64,000 nucleotides of DNA from Mycolicibacterium komossense (GCF_025822605.1 NZ_JACKTY010000024.1:1-64000); one strand, 5' to 3'. Numbered from the stretch's first letter, positions 50,493 to 61,411 are shown. Numbers and translations: made by a program. Notes: a model not told the origin generated them from the letters alone.

Positions 50493-50611
50493 CAGGAAAA
50501 CTGTATCCGACTCGGCTTACACAATATTCGCAAAACAGGTCGATAATGGACACAAGATTACGCATTTACAGGGTCTTTCGTGCTCACTAGGGGCTGCGTA
50601 CTGTGCGGATC
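50493..50611. promoter_or_regulatory. prpR-prpD divergent promoter region
   Basis: This 119-bp gap must hold both promoters. TTCGCAAA (50527-50534) is one mismatch from TTTGCAAA, the core of the PrpR/RamB binding motif. AATATTCG and GATTACGCATTTACA give the AT-rich patches expected of promoter elements. Confidence 0.5.
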
Positions 50612-52117
50612 ATGCCTGAACACGACGTCAAGACCCGCCGCAGCGCGGAGGACTTCCCGCGCTCGGAACACCTCGCGTGGAAGATCGCGGAAATCGCCGC
50701 CGACCCCGTGCCGGTACCGGCGCAGACCGAGGCGATGGTCGTCAACCGCATCATCGACAACGCTGCGGTGTCGGCGGCGTCGGTGATCCGCAGACCGGTG
50801 ACGGTGGGACGGGCCCAGGCGTTCGCCCACCGGACCCGCCATGGAGCGAGCGTCTTCGGCGTCGACGGCACGGTCTCTGCGGAGTGGGCGGCGTGGGCCA
50901 ATGGCGTCGCGGTCCGCGAGCTGGATTTTCACGACACCTTCCTGGCCGCCGAGTACTCCCATCCCGGCGACAACATCCCGGCCCTGGTGGCCGTGGCGCA
51001 GCAGTTGGGTGTGCGCGGCGCTGACCTGATCCGCGGCATAGCCACCGCCTACGAGGTCCAGATCGACCTGGTCAAGGGAATCTGTTTGCACCAGCACAAG
51101 ATCGACCATGTCGCGCACCTCGGTCCGTCGGTCGCCGCGGGCCTGGGCACCATGCTGCGCCTGGACCCGGAGACCATCTACGCCGCCGTCGGGCAAGCCC
51201 TGCACCTGACGACCGCCACCAGGCAGTCCCGCAAGGGCCTCATCTCCAGCTGGAAGGCGTTTGCGCCGGCCTGGGCGGGCAAGGTCGCCATCGAGGCCGT
51301 CGACCGCGCCATGCGGGGAGAGGGATCACCCGCCCCGATCTGGGAAGGTGAGGACGGCGTCGTCGCGTGGCTACTCGCCGGCCCGGAGCACACCTATCGG
51401 GTGCCACTGCCCGGCCCGGGGGAGCCCAAGCGGGCCATCCTGGACAGCTACACCAAGGAACATTCCGCGGAGTATCAGAGTCAGGCGCCCATCGACCTGG
51501 CCCGCCGAATGCGCAGCCGGATAAGTGATCTCGACCAGATCGAGTCGGTCGTGCTGCATACCAGCAACCACACTCATGTGGTGATCGGAACCGGGTCCAA
51601 CGATCCGCAGAAGTTCGACCCCGACGCCTCACGGGAGACCCTCGACCACTCGGTCATGTACATCTTCGCCGTCGCCCTGCAGGACGGCACCTGGCATCAC
51701 GAAAGGTCCTACGCACCCGAGCGTGCCCACCAAGCCGACACCATCGACCTGTGGCGCAAGATCTCCACCGTCGAGGACGCCGAGTGGACCCGCCGTTACC
51801 ACTCGACCGACCCGAGCGAGAAGGCCTTCGGCGCCAGAGCTGTCATCACGCTGAAGAACGGCGACACCATCGTCGACGAGCTCGCCGTCGCCGATGCGCA
51901 CCCGCTCGGCGCCCGCCCGTTCGACCGTGAACAGTACGTGGCCAAGTTCACCGAACTCGCCGATGGCGTCGTGGAAGCCGAAGAGCAGCAACGGTTCTTG
52001 GACGCAGTCGACAATGTCTCAGGGCTCAAGGCGGGGGCACTCGGTGCGCTGAACGTCCGGGTCGACCCCCGGGTGCTCGACAAGGCTCCCACGATTCCGT
52101 CAGGAATCTTTCGATGA
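50612..52117 (+). CDS. prpD: 2-Methylcitrate dehydratase (MmgE/PrpD family)
   Basis: The predicted protein is 501 residues from ATG 50612 (a GTG at 50603 is in frame). MmgE/PrpD features are [33 protein letters not shown] (about 105-137, with the conserved Asp and His), [22 protein letters not shown] (about 156-177) and [25 protein letters not shown] (about 198-222). It dehydrates 2-methylcitrate to 2-methyl-cis-aconitate in the methylcitrate cycle. It is the first gene of prpDBC-pyc, with a 4-base overlap to prpB. Confidence 0.96.
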   Translation: MPEHDVKTRRSAEDFPRSEHLAWKIAEIAADPVPVPAQTEAMVVNRIIDNAAVSAASVIRRPVTVGRAQAFAHRTRHGASVFGVDGTVSAEWAAWANGVAVRELDFHDTFLAAEYSHPGDNIPALVAVAQQLGVRGADLIRGIATAYEVQIDLVKGICLHQHKIDHVAHLGPSVAAGLGTMLRLDPETIYAAVGQALHLTTATRQSRKGLISSWKAFAPAWAGKVAIEAVDRAMRGEGSPAPIWEGEDGVVAWLLAGPEHTYRVPLPGPGEPKRAILDSYTKEHSAEYQSQAPIDLARRMRSRISDLDQIESVVLHTSNHTHVVIGTGSNDPQKFDPDASRETLDHSVMYIFAVALQDGTWHHERSYAPERAHQADTIDLWRKISTVEDAEWTRRYHSTDPSEKAFGARAVITLKNGDTIVDELAVADAHPLGARPFDREQYVAKFTELADGVVEAEEQQRFLDAVDNVSGLKAGALGALNVRVDPRVLDKAPTIPSGIFR

Positions 52118-53031
52118 GCGGCCTGCTCGCGTCGGTCACACCCGCCGCCGACAAGCGTGCTCACTTTCGGGCAGCGCTGGATTCAGGACACCTCCAGCGC
52201 TTTCCGGGTGCCTTCTCGCCCCTGGTGGCCACACTCATCGCAGACATCGGTTTCGACGGTGTCTACGTGTCGGGTGCCGTGCTGTCGGCAGATCTCGGTC
52301 TACCCGACATCGGTCTGACGACACTGACCGAAGTGGCCTCCCGCGGTGCGCAGATCGCGTCGGTCACCGACCTCCCCACCCTCATCGACGCCGACACCGG
52401 GTTCGGCGAGCCGATGAGCGCGGCACGGACCGTCACGGTGTTGGAGGACGCCGGGCTGGCGGGTTGTCACTTCGAGGACCAGGTGAACCCGAAGCGGTGC
52501 GGCCACCTCGACGGCAAGGCCGTCGTCCCGACCTCGGAGATGGTCCGACGACTGCGCGCCGCGGTATCGGCCCGGCGGGACCCCAACTTCGTCATCTGCG
52601 CCCGCACCGACGCCGCGGCCATCGAGGGGGTGCCCGCGGCCATCGAACGTGCCAAGGCTTACACCGACGCTGGAGCCGACCTCATCTTCACCGAAGCCCT
52701 CACCGCAGCAAGCGAATTCGAACGGTTCCGAGCGGCGATCGATACCCCACTGCTGGCCAACATGACCGAGTTCGGCAAGTCCGACTTGCTGAACGCCGCC
52801 GTGCTGGCCGACATCGGCTACAACGTCGTCATCTATCCAGTGACCGCATTGCGGTTGGCCATGCACGCGGTCGAGATCGGCCTGCGCGAAGTCCATTCGG
52901 CCGGAACGCAATCAGGTCTTCTCGACCGCATGCAACACCGCGCCCGACTCTACGAATTGCTGCGCTACACCGAGTACAACCAGTTCGACTCCGACATCTA
53001 TAACTTCGCGTTGCAAGGAGTGACACCGTGA
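52114..53031 (+). CDS. prpB: 2-Methylisocitrate lyase
   Basis: The 305-residue enzyme is of the isocitrate lyase/PEP mutase superfamily. Motifs are DADTGFGEP (Mg binding, about 92-100), [17 protein letters not shown] with the catalytic Cys129, and ARTDA. It splits 2-methylisocitrate to pyruvate and succinate. In M. tuberculosis this step is done by the glyoxylate-cycle isocitrate lyases, so a dedicated prpB marks a fuller, environmental-type methylcitrate cycle. Overlaps prpD and prpC by ATGA/GTGA. Confidence 0.96.
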   Translation: MSGLLASVTPAADKRAHFRAALDSGHLQRFPGAFSPLVATLIADIGFDGVYVSGAVLSADLGLPDIGLTTLTEVASRGAQIASVTDLPTLIDADTGFGEPMSAARTVTVLEDAGLAGCHFEDQVNPKRCGHLDGKAVVPTSEMVRRLRAAVSARRDPNFVICARTDAAAIEGVPAAIERAKAYTDAGADLIFTEALTAASEFERFRAAIDTPLLANMTEFGKSDLLNAAVLADIGYNVVIYPVTALRLAMHAVEIGLREVHSAGTQSGLLDRMQHRARLYELLRYTEYNQFDSDIYNFALQGVTP

Positions 53032-54161
53032 CGCTCACGGCCGAACCGACGGACAAGCCCCACATCTACAAGGGATTGGCCGGCGTCGTCGTCGACACCA
53101 CCGCCATCTCCAAGGTGGTCCCAGAGACGAACTCCTTGACCTATCGCGGCTATCCCGTGCAGGACCTCGCCGCGAACTGCAGTTTCGAGCAGGTGGCCTA
53201 CCTGCTGTGGCACGGCGAACTCCCCACCGAGGGCCAGCTGCAGCTGTTCAGCCAGCGCGAACGGGCGAGCCGCGGCCTGAACCGATCGATGCACTCGCTG
53301 CTGGCCAAGCTGCCCGATACCTGCCATCCGATGGACGTCGTGCGCACCGCGATCAGTTACCTCGGCGCCGAGGACCCAGACGAGGACAACAGCTCCGAAG
53401 CGGCGAACTACGCCAAATCCCTTCGTATGTGGGCGATTCTGCCTACCATCGTGGCCGCCGACATGCGCCGTCGCCGCGGGCTGGAGCCGATCGCACCCCA
53501 CCACGGGCTGGGCTATGCGGAGAACTTCCTCCACATGTGCTTCGATACGGTGCCCGAACCGGTGATCGTCGAAGCCTTCGAGCAGTCGATGACGCTGTAC
53601 GCCGAGCACAGCTTCAACGCCTCCACGTTCGCGGCCAGGGTCGTCACCTCCACCCAGTCCGACATCTACAGCGCCGTGACCGCGGCGATCGGCGCACTGA
53701 AGGGATCGCTACATGGCGGGGCCAACGAAGCGGTCATGCACGACATGATCGAGATCGGAACCGGCGACAAAGCCTCGGAATGGTTGCACGGCAAGCTCTC
53801 CCGCAAGGAGAAGGTCATGGGCTTCGGACACCGCGTCTATCGCAACGGAGACTCGCGAGTGCCCACCATGAAAGCGGCCCTAGAACGTGTGGTCGCTGCC
53901 CGCGGCGGCCAGCAGTATCTCGACATCTACCGCACGTTGGAGAGCGGAATGCTGGCTACCACCGGCATCAAACCGAACCTCGACTTCCCGACCGGCCCCG
54001 TCTACCACCTCATGGGATTCGACATCCCCAGCTTCACGCCGATCTTCGTGATGAGCCGCATCACCGGGTGGACCGCCCACATCATCGAGCAGGCCGCCTC
54101 CAACGCCCTGATCCGGCCCCTGAGTGACTACTCCGGCCCACCCCAGCGCGCACTTGCCTGA
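53028..54161 (+). CDS. prpC: 2-Methylcitrate synthase (citrate synthase family)
   Basis: The 377-residue enzyme has catalytic residues His229 (GSLHGGANEAV), His268 (VMGFGHRVY) and Asp319 (KPNLDFPTG) of the citrate synthase family. Its length and neighbours identify it as 2-methylcitrate synthase, which condenses propionyl-CoA and oxaloacetate; such enzymes usually also have citrate synthase activity. GTG start at 53028 overlaps the prpB stop by four bases. Pyc starts four bases after its stop. Confidence 0.96.
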   Translation: MTLTAEPTDKPHIYKGLAGVVVDTTAISKVVPETNSLTYRGYPVQDLAANCSFEQVAYLLWHGELPTEGQLQLFSQRERASRGLNRSMHSLLAKLPDTCHPMDVVRTAISYLGAEDPDEDNSSEAANYAKSLRMWAILPTIVAADMRRRRGLEPIAPHHGLGYAENFLHMCFDTVPEPVIVEAFEQSMTLYAEHSFNASTFAARVVTSTQSDIYSAVTAAIGALKGSLHGGANEAVMHDMIEIGTGDKASEWLHGKLSRKEKVMGFGHRVYRNGDSRVPTMKAALERVVAARGGQQYLDIYRTLESGMLATTGIKPNLDFPTGPVYHLMGFDIPSFTPIFVMSRITGWTAHIIEQAASNALIRPLSDYSGPPQRALA

Positions 54162-54165
54162 ACCC

Positions 54166-57100
54166 ATGATCTCCAAACTGCTGGTCGCCAACCGTGGCGA
54201 AATCGCCATCCGCGCGTTCCGCGCCGCCTACGAAATGGGCATCTCAACGGTCGCGGTGTACCCCTACGAGGATCGAAACTCGATACACCGGCTCAAGGCC
54301 GACGAGTCCTACCAGATCGGTGAGATCGGTCATCCGGTCCGTGCCTACCTGTCGGTCGCCGAGATCGTCGAGACCGCGACAAGAGCTGGCGTGAGCGCGA
54401 TCTACCCGGGGTACGGGTTCCTCTCGGAGAACCCCGAGCTGTCCCGCGCGTGCGCCGCCGCCGGGATAATCTTCGTCGGCCCGGGCGCGGACCTGCTCGA
54501 ACTGACCGGTGACAAATCCCGCGCCATCGCCGCGGCACGCGAGGCCGGGCTGCCGGTGCTGGCGTCATCGGCCCCCTCAACCTCGGTCGAGGAACTGTTG
54601 GCGGCCGCCGAGTCCATGCAGTTCCCGCTCTTCGTAAAGGCCGTCGCCGGTGGCGGTGGGCGTGGAATGCGCCGAGTCACAGCATATTCTGGTCTGCGCG
54701 AGGCGATCGAGGCGGCCAGCCGCGAGGCATCCTCGGCGTTCGGCGACGCGACGGTGTTCCTCGAACAGGCGGTGATCAACCCTCGCCACATCGAGGTACA
54801 GATCCTCGCCGACATCCACGGCAACGTGATTCACCTCTACGAGCGCGACTGCAGCCTGCAGCGGCGCCACCAGAAGGTCGTCGAGCTGGCACCCGCCCCG
54901 AACCTCCCCGAGGCACTGCGGGACAGGATCTGCGCCGACGCGGTCGCCTTCGCCCGACGCATCGGCTACACCGGCGCTGGGACGGTGGAGTTCCTTCTCG
55001 ACGAGCAAGGACGGTACGTCTTCATCGAGATGAACCCGCGGATCCAAGTCGAGCACACCGTCACTGAGGAGATCACCGACGTCGACCTGGTGGCCAGCCA
55101 GCTGCGGATCTCCGCCGGAGAGACCCTGCAGGATCTCGGCCTCCAGCAAGAGTCCATTCAGGTGCGCGGCGCGGCACTGCAATGCCGGATCACCACCGAA
55201 GACCCAGCCAACGGCTTTCGGCCCGACACCGGCCGCATCACCGCCTACCGGACACCCGGCGGCGCGGGCATCCGGCTCGACGGCGGCACCCATCTGGGTG
55301 CCGAGATCAGTGCGCACTTCGACTCCATGCTGGTGAAGATGACCTGTCGTGGCAGGGACTTCCCGACCGCGGTACGCCGGTCCCGCCGCGGTGTTGCCGA
55401 ATTCCGGATTCGCGGGGTGTCGACGAACATCGGCTTCCTGCAGGCTGTTCTGGACGATCCCGACTTTCAGGCAGGAAGAATCACCACGTCGTTCATCGAC
55501 GAGCGACCACACCTCCTGACCGCCCGACCACCATCCGCGGACCGTGGCACCAAGATCCTCACCTACCTCGCCGACGTCACCGTCAACCAACCGCACGGCC
55601 CGCGACCCTCCACGGTCTACCCCCACGACAAGCTGCCCGACGTCGATCTCACCATCACGCCGCCACCCGGATCGCGACAACGACTTCGGGCACTTGGTCC
55701 CGAGAATTTCGCCCGTGCGTTGCGTGATCAGGACGCCGTGGCCGTTACCGACACCACCTTCCGCGACGCCCACCAGTCGCTGCTGGCCACCCGGGTACGC
55801 ACCAGCGGGCTGGTGACCGTGGCGCCCTACATCGCCCGGCTCACCCCGGAACTGCTGTCCATCGAATGTTGGGGCGGCGCCACCTACGACGTCGCGCTGC
55901 GGTTCCTGAAGGAAGACCCGTGGGAGCGCCTCGCCGCGTTGCGGGAAGCGGTCCCCAACATCTGCTTGCAGATGCTGCTGCGTGGCCGCAACACCGTGGG
56001 GTACACCCCGTACCCGAATGTCGTGACTACGGCGTTCGTGCAGGAGGCGACCGACACGGGAATCGACGTCTTCCGGATCTTCGATGCCCTCAACAATGTC
56101 GAGTCGATGCGCCCCGCCATCGACGCGGTCTGTGAAACCGGTTGCACCGTAGCCGAAGTCGCAATGTCCTACACCGGCGACCTGTCCGACCCGGCTGAGA
56201 ACCTCTACACCCTGGACTACTACCTCAAGCTCGCCGAACAGATCGTCGACGCCGGTGCGCACGTGCTCGCGATCAAGGACATGGCCGGGCTGTTGCGGGC
56301 ACCCGCCGCCCACACCCTGGTCACCGCATTGCGCAGCCGGTTCGACCTGCCGGTGCACGTGCACACCCACGACACCCCCGGCGGGCAACTGGCCACCTAC
56401 GTGGCGGCGTGGCAGGCCGGTGCCGACGCCGTCGACGGGGCCGCAGCGCCACTGGCCGGCACCACCAGCCAGCCCGCCCTGTCCTCGATCGTCGCCGCAG
56501 CCGCACACACCGACCACGACACCGGACTGTCACTGCGCGCCGTCTGCGAGCTCGAACCGTACTGGGAGGCATTGCGAAACGTGTACGCGCCCTTCGAATC
56601 CGGACTGCAGGCACCGACCGGACGCGTCTATGAGCACGAGATTCCCGGCGGTCAACTCTCCAACCTCCGCCAACAGGCCCTCGCGCTGGGCCTCGGCGAC
56701 AGATTCGAACAGATCGAGGCCAACTACGCCGCCGCCGACCGAATACTTGGCAGGCTGGTCAAGGTGACACCGTCATCCAAGGTCGTCGGGGATCTCGCCT
56801 TGGCGCTCGTCGGCGCCGGAGTCGACGCCGACGAATTCGCCAACGACCCAGCGCGCTTCGACATCCCCGACTCGGTAATCGGCTTCCTGGGTGGTGAACT
56901 GGGCGATCCCCCCGGCGGGTGGCCGGAACCACTGCGCACTAGGGCGCTTGCCGGCCGGTCAGCGGCCACACCGCCTGCAGCACTCAGCACCGACGACGAA
57001 GCCGCCCTCGCCGCCGTTGGCCCGAGACGTCGGATGAGACTGAACCAGTTGCTCTTTCCTGGACCGACACGCGAATTCGTGTCGCACCGCGAGGAATACG

Positions 57101-57552
57101 GGGACACCTCGCAGCTGTCAGCCAATCAGTTCTTCTATGGATTGCGCCGCGACGACGAACACCGGGTACAGCTGGAGAAGGGTGTCGAGCTGCTCATCGG
57201 CCTGGAGGCGATCTCCGAGCCCGACGAGCGCGGTATGCGGACGGTGATGTGCATCATCAATGGACAGCTGCGGCCCGTGGCGGTGCGTGACCGCAGCATC
57301 GCCAGCGACGTCCCCTCCGCGGAGAAGTCCGATCGAGCCAACCCCGACCACGTCGCCGCCCCTTTCTCCGGGGTCGTCACGCTCGGTGTCAGCGTCGGAG
57401 AGTCGGTGCATGCAGGGCAGACCGTGGCGACCATCGAGGCGATGAAGATGGAAGCCGCCATCACCGCGCCCAAAGCGGGCAGAGTCGAACGGATCGCGGT
57501 GACCCCGACCGCGCACGTCGAAGGCAGCGACCTACTCATGGTGATCTCGTGA
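54166..57552 (+). CDS. pyc: Pyruvate carboxylase
   Basis: The predicted protein is 1128 residues from ATG 54166 (M. tuberculosis Pyc is 1127); the upstream part of the frame overlaps prpC. It has a biotin carboxylase domain (about 1-450, with VKAVAGGGGRGMRRV ATP loop and EMNPRIQVEHTVTEE), a carboxyltransferase domain (about 520-800, TDTTFRDAHQSLLATRVR, KDMAGLLRAPAA), a PYC OADA domain, and a biotin carrier with Lys1094 in EAMKMEA. It makes oxaloacetate from pyruvate, the very product of the methylcitrate cycle, and so refills prpC's second substrate. Confidence 0.97.
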   Translation: MISKLLVANRGEIAIRAFRAAYEMGISTVAVYPYEDRNSIHRLKADESYQIGEIGHPVRAYLSVAEIVETATRAGVSAIYPGYGFLSENPELSRACAAAGIIFVGPGADLLELTGDKSRAIAAAREAGLPVLASSAPSTSVEELLAAAESMQFPLFVKAVAGGGGRGMRRVTAYSGLREAIEAASREASSAFGDATVFLEQAVINPRHIEVQILADIHGNVIHLYERDCSLQRRHQKVVELAPAPNLPEALRDRICADAVAFARRIGYTGAGTVEFLLDEQGRYVFIEMNPRIQVEHTVTEEITDVDLVASQLRISAGETLQDLGLQQESIQVRGAALQCRITTEDPANGFRPDTGRITAYRTPGGAGIRLDGGTHLGAEISAHFDSMLVKMTCRGRDFPTAVRRSRRGVAEFRIRGVSTNIGFLQAVLDDPDFQAGRITTSFIDERPHLLTARPPSADRGTKILTYLADVTVNQPHGPRPSTVYPHDKLPDVDLTITPPPGSRQRLRALGPENFARALRDQDAVAVTDTTFRDAHQSLLATRVRTSGLVTVAPYIARLTPELLSIECWGGATYDVALRFLKEDPWERLAALREAVPNICLQMLLRGRNTVGYTPYPNVVTTAFVQEATDTGIDVFRIFDALNNVESMRPAIDAVCETGCTVAEVAMSYTGDLSDPAENLYTLDYYLKLAEQIVDAGAHVLAIKDMAGLLRAPAAHTLVTALRSRFDLPVHVHTHDTPGGQLATYVAAWQAGADAVDGAAAPLAGTTSQPALSSIVAAAAHTDHDTGLSLRAVCELEPYWEALRNVYAPFESGLQAPTGRVYEHEIPGGQLSNLRQQALALGLGDRFEQIEANYAAADRILGRLVKVTPSSKVVGDLALALVGAGVDADEFANDPARFDIPDSVIGFLGGELGDPPGGWPEPLRTRALAGRSAATPPAALSTDDEAALAAVGPRRRMRLNQLLFPGPTREFVSHREEYGDTSQLSANQFFYGLRRDDEHRVQLEKGVELLIGLEAISEPDERGMRTVMCIINGQLRPVAVRDRSIASDVPSAEKSDRANPDHVAAPFSGVVTLGVSVGESVHAGQTVATIEAMKMEAAITAPKAGRVERIAVTPTAHVEGSDLLMVIS

Positions 57553-57600
57553 GCCGCAATCACCGCCGACTGACGCGCTAGTACTGCCGGGTGTTGTCGT

Positions 57601-57960
57601 CTACTTCGATGCTGGTCGAAAGATGAACGACGCGAGCGCTTTCGGCGGCGGCGCGAGACCAGGCCCGCCGTCGAGGAGCCACGTGGCGATGCCAGCTTCT
57701 GCGGCCGCGTCGAGGACGTAACCGAGCCACACAGGACGGCCGCCGACGCGATGCCCGCGTTTCGAGGGCGAGACCACCACGACGTTGGACCGTTCGCACG
57801 GTCCGAGGCAGTCGCTGACGCGTAGGTTGCCAATGCCCTCGACCCGGTTGCGCAGGTTGGCCAGTCGGGCGTCGTGGTCGATCGTCGGGTGCTTCTTCAC
57901 CGTGCCGCAACAGCATCCGCGGCACACGGTGACGGTCGGCTTGGACTGATCCAGTGCCAC
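57601..57960 (-). CDS. Thioredoxin-like (2Fe-2S) ferredoxin domain protein
   Basis: The 119-residue protein starts at a GTG (57960). The cysteines Cys13 with Cys16-17-18 (VCRGCCCG) and Cys51/Cys55 (DCLGPCERSNVVVV) fit the thioredoxin-like [2Fe-2S] ferredoxin fold (C-x3-C ... C-x3-C). The C-terminal half (YVLDAAAEAGIATWLLDGGPG) is the helical cap. The physiological role is unknown. Its place between pyc and the MTHFR-like gene, within a B12-linked region, may hint at cobalt or corrinoid metabolism, but this is inference. Confidence 0.8.
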   Translation of the reverse strand: MALDQSKPTVTVCRGCCCGTVKKHPTIDHDARLANLRNRVEGIGNLRVSDCLGPCERSNVVVVSPSKRGHRVGGRPVWLGYVLDAAAEAGIATWLLDGGPGLAPPPKALASFIFRPASK

Positions 57961-57997
57961 TGTCGTCGATCCTGTCGGTTGTGGTTACAGGCGGCTG

Positions 57998-58906
57998 TCA
58001 CGTGTTGGCGGATCGTGGTGTCGGCGGTGACCAGTAGTCGAGCATCTCGGCGAAGGTGTCGAATGCCGCGACGTTGATGCCGTAGGTCGCTTCGAGGTGA
58101 ATGCTCAACGGGAAACCCAGGTCCGCCACACCGTCGATCACCCGCTTGTACAAGTCGACCGTCAGTTGGCGGCGCTTGAGGGGTTCGGTGCGGGCCAAGG
58201 TCTTGACGAAGTCCTGCTCAGCGGCAACGGCTGCATTGCCCGGGTCCTGGATCAGCCAATTGATCAGGCCGACAGAATGTTCGAGCGTCGGCACGAAACC
58301 GAAGGACAGCAGGACCTCCGGACGATGATCTGTCGTGTTCGCGAAGTCGGTCAGGAAGCCCACGATGGCGTCGGAGTACAACAGCTGTGTCATGCCGTAG
58401 GTGGCGCCGCGATCGCACTTGAACTCGAACCGCCCATTTTCACCCTCGCGGGTGGGAATGAGGATGACACCGCGGTGATCCAGCAGGTCCTCGTAGATCG
58501 CCAGTGCATCGGTTGGGGCGACGCCCGCACCGTCGCCGTCGTTCATCGTGCGGGGCACCCCGACGAAGGCGATGCCATCGATCCCGGCGGTGCGCAAATC
58601 GACCACGCGCTGCCGCAACGCTGGTTCGTCCAGGAAGGCCGTTACCTGCGTGCACAACCCGCGCACGCCGGGCAGTTCCGGCGTGATCAGGGACCAGAAG
58701 TCCAGGACGTCGAGCTTGGGTTTCATCTCGACCGGTCGACCGTCGTCCTCCTCGATCATGCCGGGGATCATCACATGCCCGATCACCCCGTCGAGGCCCG
58801 ATTCCAGGGAAGCCTTCACCACCTTGCGGGCTTCCTCGAGTGCCCGTTCGTGGCCGTGCTCGGCGTTGGATGGGACGAGTTCGAGCGCGATGGTGCCAAG
58901 TGTCAT
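57998..58906 (-). CDS. Methylenetetrahydrofolate reductase-like protein (mycobacterial FAD-independent type)
   Basis: The predicted protein is 302 residues from ATG 58906 with a clear ribosome site (CAGGAGTAG); the longer frame is not supported. The N-terminal LGTIALELVPSN and SGLDGVIGHVMIPGMIEEDDG, LLYSDAIVGFLTDFA and PLSIHLEATYGINVAAFDTF resemble the short MTHFR family of mycobacteria (Rv2172c/MSMEG_6649 type) reported to reduce methylene-THF without bound FAD. It would supply the methyl donor for MetE, its upstream neighbour. A strong terminator separates it from metE. Confidence 0.75.
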   Translation of the reverse strand: MTLGTIALELVPSNAEHGHERALEEARKVVKASLESGLDGVIGHVMIPGMIEEDDGRPVEMKPKLDVLDFWSLITPELPGVRGLCTQVTAFLDEPALRQRVVDLRTAGIDGIAFVGVPRTMNDGDGAGVAPTDALAIYEDLLDHRGVILIPTREGENGRFEFKCDRGATYGMTQLLYSDAIVGFLTDFANTTDHRPEVLLSFGFVPTLEHSVGLINWLIQDPGNAAVAAEQDFVKTLARTEPLKRRQLTVDLYKRVIDGVADLGFPLSIHLEATYGINVAAFDTFAEMLDYWSPPTPRSANT

Positions 58907-58947
58907 GGATCTACTCCTGATTCGGGGAACGGCGACGTGATTGGGCA

Positions 58948-58988
58948 GCGTTGCGGGGACGGACCACTGAGGTCCGTCCCCGCAACGC
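58948..58988 (-). terminator. Hairpin terminator after metE
   Basis: A perfect 18-bp stem (58948-58965 with 58971-58988; arms begin GCGTTGCGGGG and end CCCCGCAACGC) with loop ACTGA starts 9 bases after the metE stop and ends 42 bases before the MTHFR-like start. Confidence 0.85.
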
Positions 58989-58996
58989 ACCCACCG

Positions 58997-61267
58997 TCAG
59001 CCGTCGACTCGCACTTCCTTGGCCGCGTCGACCATGTTCCGCAGCGACGCCACGACCTCATCCTGACCGCGGGTCTTCAGCCCGCAATCCGGATTCACCC
59101 ACAACCGCTCTGCAGGAACGGCTTTCAACGCCGCCCGCAGAGACGCGGCGACCTCGGCAGTCCCGGGTACGCGCGGTGAATGAATGTCGTACACGCCCGG
59201 CCCGACGGAGTTGGAGAACCCGATCGCGTTCAGATCGTCCAGAATCTCCATGCGTGACCGGGCCGCCTCGATGGAGGTGACGTCGGCGTCGAGGTCGGCG
59301 ATCGCGCCGATCACTTCGCCGAACTCCGAATAGCACAGGTGAGTATGGATCTGTGTCGAATCGTTCACCCCCGCCGTTGCCAGGCGGAACGCACCGACCG
59401 CCCACGCCAGGTAGTCGCCTTTATCCTTCGACCGCAACGGAAGTAGTTCCCGCAGTGCGGGTTCGTCGACCTGGATGATCGCGATGCCCGCCGCCTGCAA
59501 GTCGACGGTCTCATCGCGGATGGCCAGCGCGATCTGATTCGCCGTGTCGGCCAGTGGCTGATCATCGCGGACGAACGACCACGCCAGAATCGTCACCGGT
59601 CCGGTCAACATGCCCTTGACAGGTCTACGCGTGAGTGACTGCGCGTAGGTGGCCCATTCGACGGTCATCGGCTGGGGCCGATTCACGTCGCCGTAGAGGA
59701 TCGGTGGACGCACGCAGCGGGTGCCGTAGGACTGCACCCAGCCGTGGCGGGTGGCGAAGAACCCGTCGAGCTGCTCGGCGAAGTATTGCACCATGTCGTT
59801 GCGTTCGGGCTCGCCGTGCACCAGCACGTCGAGCCCGAGGTCCTCCTGCAGTGCGATGACCGCGGCGACTTCGGCGCGCATGTCGTGGGTGTACTCGACC
59901 TGGTCGATCTCTCCGGCCCGCAATGCTTCTCGGGCCTTGCGGATCGCCGTGGTCTGCGGATAGGAACCGATCGTGGTGGTCGGCAGCGCAGGCAGGTGCA
60001 GCCGCTCATTCTGCGCCGAACGCCGGTCGGCGGCGGGCCCGCGCGTGGCACCTGACGATGCGATGGAGGAGATTCGTTCGCGAACGTGAGCATTGTTGAG
60101 CCGCGGATCGTAACGACGTGACGCCACGGCGGCCTGGGAGGCGGCGATCTCCTCGGTGATGGCCTCGCGTCCGTCCCGCAGCCCCCGTGCCAGCGCAACC
60201 ACCTCAGTCACCTTCTCGGATCCGAAGGCGAGCCAGCTACGCAGGGCGGGGTCGACGTCGGGCTCCGCATCCAGGGTGTAGGGCACGTGCAGCGTCGAGC
60301 ACGACGTCGACACCGCTAGTTCGCCAACCGAACCCCGGAGCGACTCCAACATGCCCAAAGCGGTGTGGAGATCGGTCCGCCAGATGTTGCGGCCGTCGAC
60401 GATCCCAGCGACGACGGTCTTGTCCGCTAGCTCGGGGACCGCACCCACGGCCTGGTAACCGCCGGCGACCAGGTCGACACCGATGGCCTCCACGGGTGTG
60501 CGGGCCAATGCCGCTAGTACGCCGTTGAGTGCGCCGAAGTAGGTGGCCACGAAGATCGCGGGCCGCTTCGTCAGCCCACCTAGGAGTCGGTAGGTTTGGG
60601 CGGTGAGTTCGGCGGCGTTGGACAGGATGTCGGTGACTAGCACCGGTTCGTCGATCTGCACCCAGTCCGCGCCGGCGTCAGCCAGGTCGGCGAGCAGGTC
60701 GGCGTAGAGCGCGATCACCTCGTCGAGACGTCCGATCGGTGCGCCGGCACCATCGACGGCCTTGCTCAACGCCAAGAAGGTCAGCGGTCCGACGATGACT
60801 GGCCGAGCGGTGATGCCGAGGTCTCGAGCTTCCTTCACTTCACCGAGCACCTTGGCGGGGTTCAGCGCGAACCGGGTGTCCGGGCCGATCTCGGGGACGA
60901 TGTAGTGGTAGTTGGTGTCGAACCACTTGGTCATTTCCAGTGGCTGGATAGCGTCGTTTCCGCGGGCCGCGGCGAAGTACCGGTCGAGGTCGTCGGCAAT
61001 GTCGGCGGCCCGCCGAGGGAGGGCGCCCAATAGGACGGCGGTGTCGAGCATTTGGTCGTAGTAGGAGAACGTGTTCGTTGGCATGGAGTCCAGGCCGGCG
61101 GCCGTCAGTGCTGTCCAGGTGTCGCGGCGCAAGCCGGCGGCAATCGAATCGAGCTCTGCACGACGAATCGTGCCTGCCCAGTAGCGCTCGGTGGCCCGTT
61201 TGAGTTCGCGATGGGGACCGATGCGGGGTGAGCCGAGAATGGTTGCGGTGAATGGTTGAGGTGTCAT
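58997..61267 (-). CDS. metE: Cobalamin-independent methionine synthase
   Basis: The predicted protein is 756 residues from ATG 61267. MetE features are the N-terminal [21 protein letters not shown] (about 10-30), [16 protein letters not shown] (about 111-126), the C-terminal [12 protein letters not shown] (about 434-445), and the zinc ligands in [10 protein letters not shown] (His, Cys) and CGLKTR (Cys). It transfers the methyl group of 5-methyl-THF triglutamate to homocysteine without B12. A cobalamin riboswitch precedes it, as in other mycobacteria, turning it off when B12 allows MetH to work. Confidence 0.97.
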   Translation of the reverse strand: MTPQPFTATILGSPRIGPHRELKRATERYWAGTIRRAELDSIAAGLRRDTWTALTAAGLDSMPTNTFSYYDQMLDTAVLLGALPRRAADIADDLDRYFAAARGNDAIQPLEMTKWFDTNYHYIVPEIGPDTRFALNPAKVLGEVKEARDLGITARPVIVGPLTFLALSKAVDGAGAPIGRLDEVIALYADLLADLADAGADWVQIDEPVLVTDILSNAAELTAQTYRLLGGLTKRPAIFVATYFGALNGVLAALARTPVEAIGVDLVAGGYQAVGAVPELADKTVVAGIVDGRNIWRTDLHTALGMLESLRGSVGELAVSTSCSTLHVPYTLDAEPDVDPALRSWLAFGSEKVTEVVALARGLRDGREAITEEIAASQAAVASRRYDPRLNNAHVRERISSIASSGATRGPAADRRSAQNERLHLPALPTTTIGSYPQTTAIRKAREALRAGEIDQVEYTHDMRAEVAAVIALQEDLGLDVLVHGEPERNDMVQYFAEQLDGFFATRHGWVQSYGTRCVRPPILYGDVNRPQPMTVEWATYAQSLTRRPVKGMLTGPVTILAWSFVRDDQPLADTANQIALAIRDETVDLQAAGIAIIQVDEPALRELLPLRSKDKGDYLAWAVGAFRLATAGVNDSTQIHTHLCYSEFGEVIGAIADLDADVTSIEAARSRMEILDDLNAIGFSNSVGPGVYDIHSPRVPGTAEVAASLRAALKAVPAERLWVNPDCGLKTRGQDEVVASLRNMVDAAKEVRVDG

Positions 61268-61411
61268 GAGACGTCCTTCAATGTGCGACGGGTGGACATC
61301 GCCAGCAGACGTAGAGCCGAACAGCCATCGCAGCGCCAGAGCACGCGCGAACCGCAAGGACAATGCGCCCATTCCACGAGGCGATGTGCCGCCGAGCGCG
61401 GCGCGCCCGAC

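Noticed and set aside
54577..56517. Long minus-strand frame inside pyc
   Set aside because: Shadow of the pyc coding strand, rich in Gly/Val/Arg with no family features, while the sense frame is a full pyruvate carboxylase.
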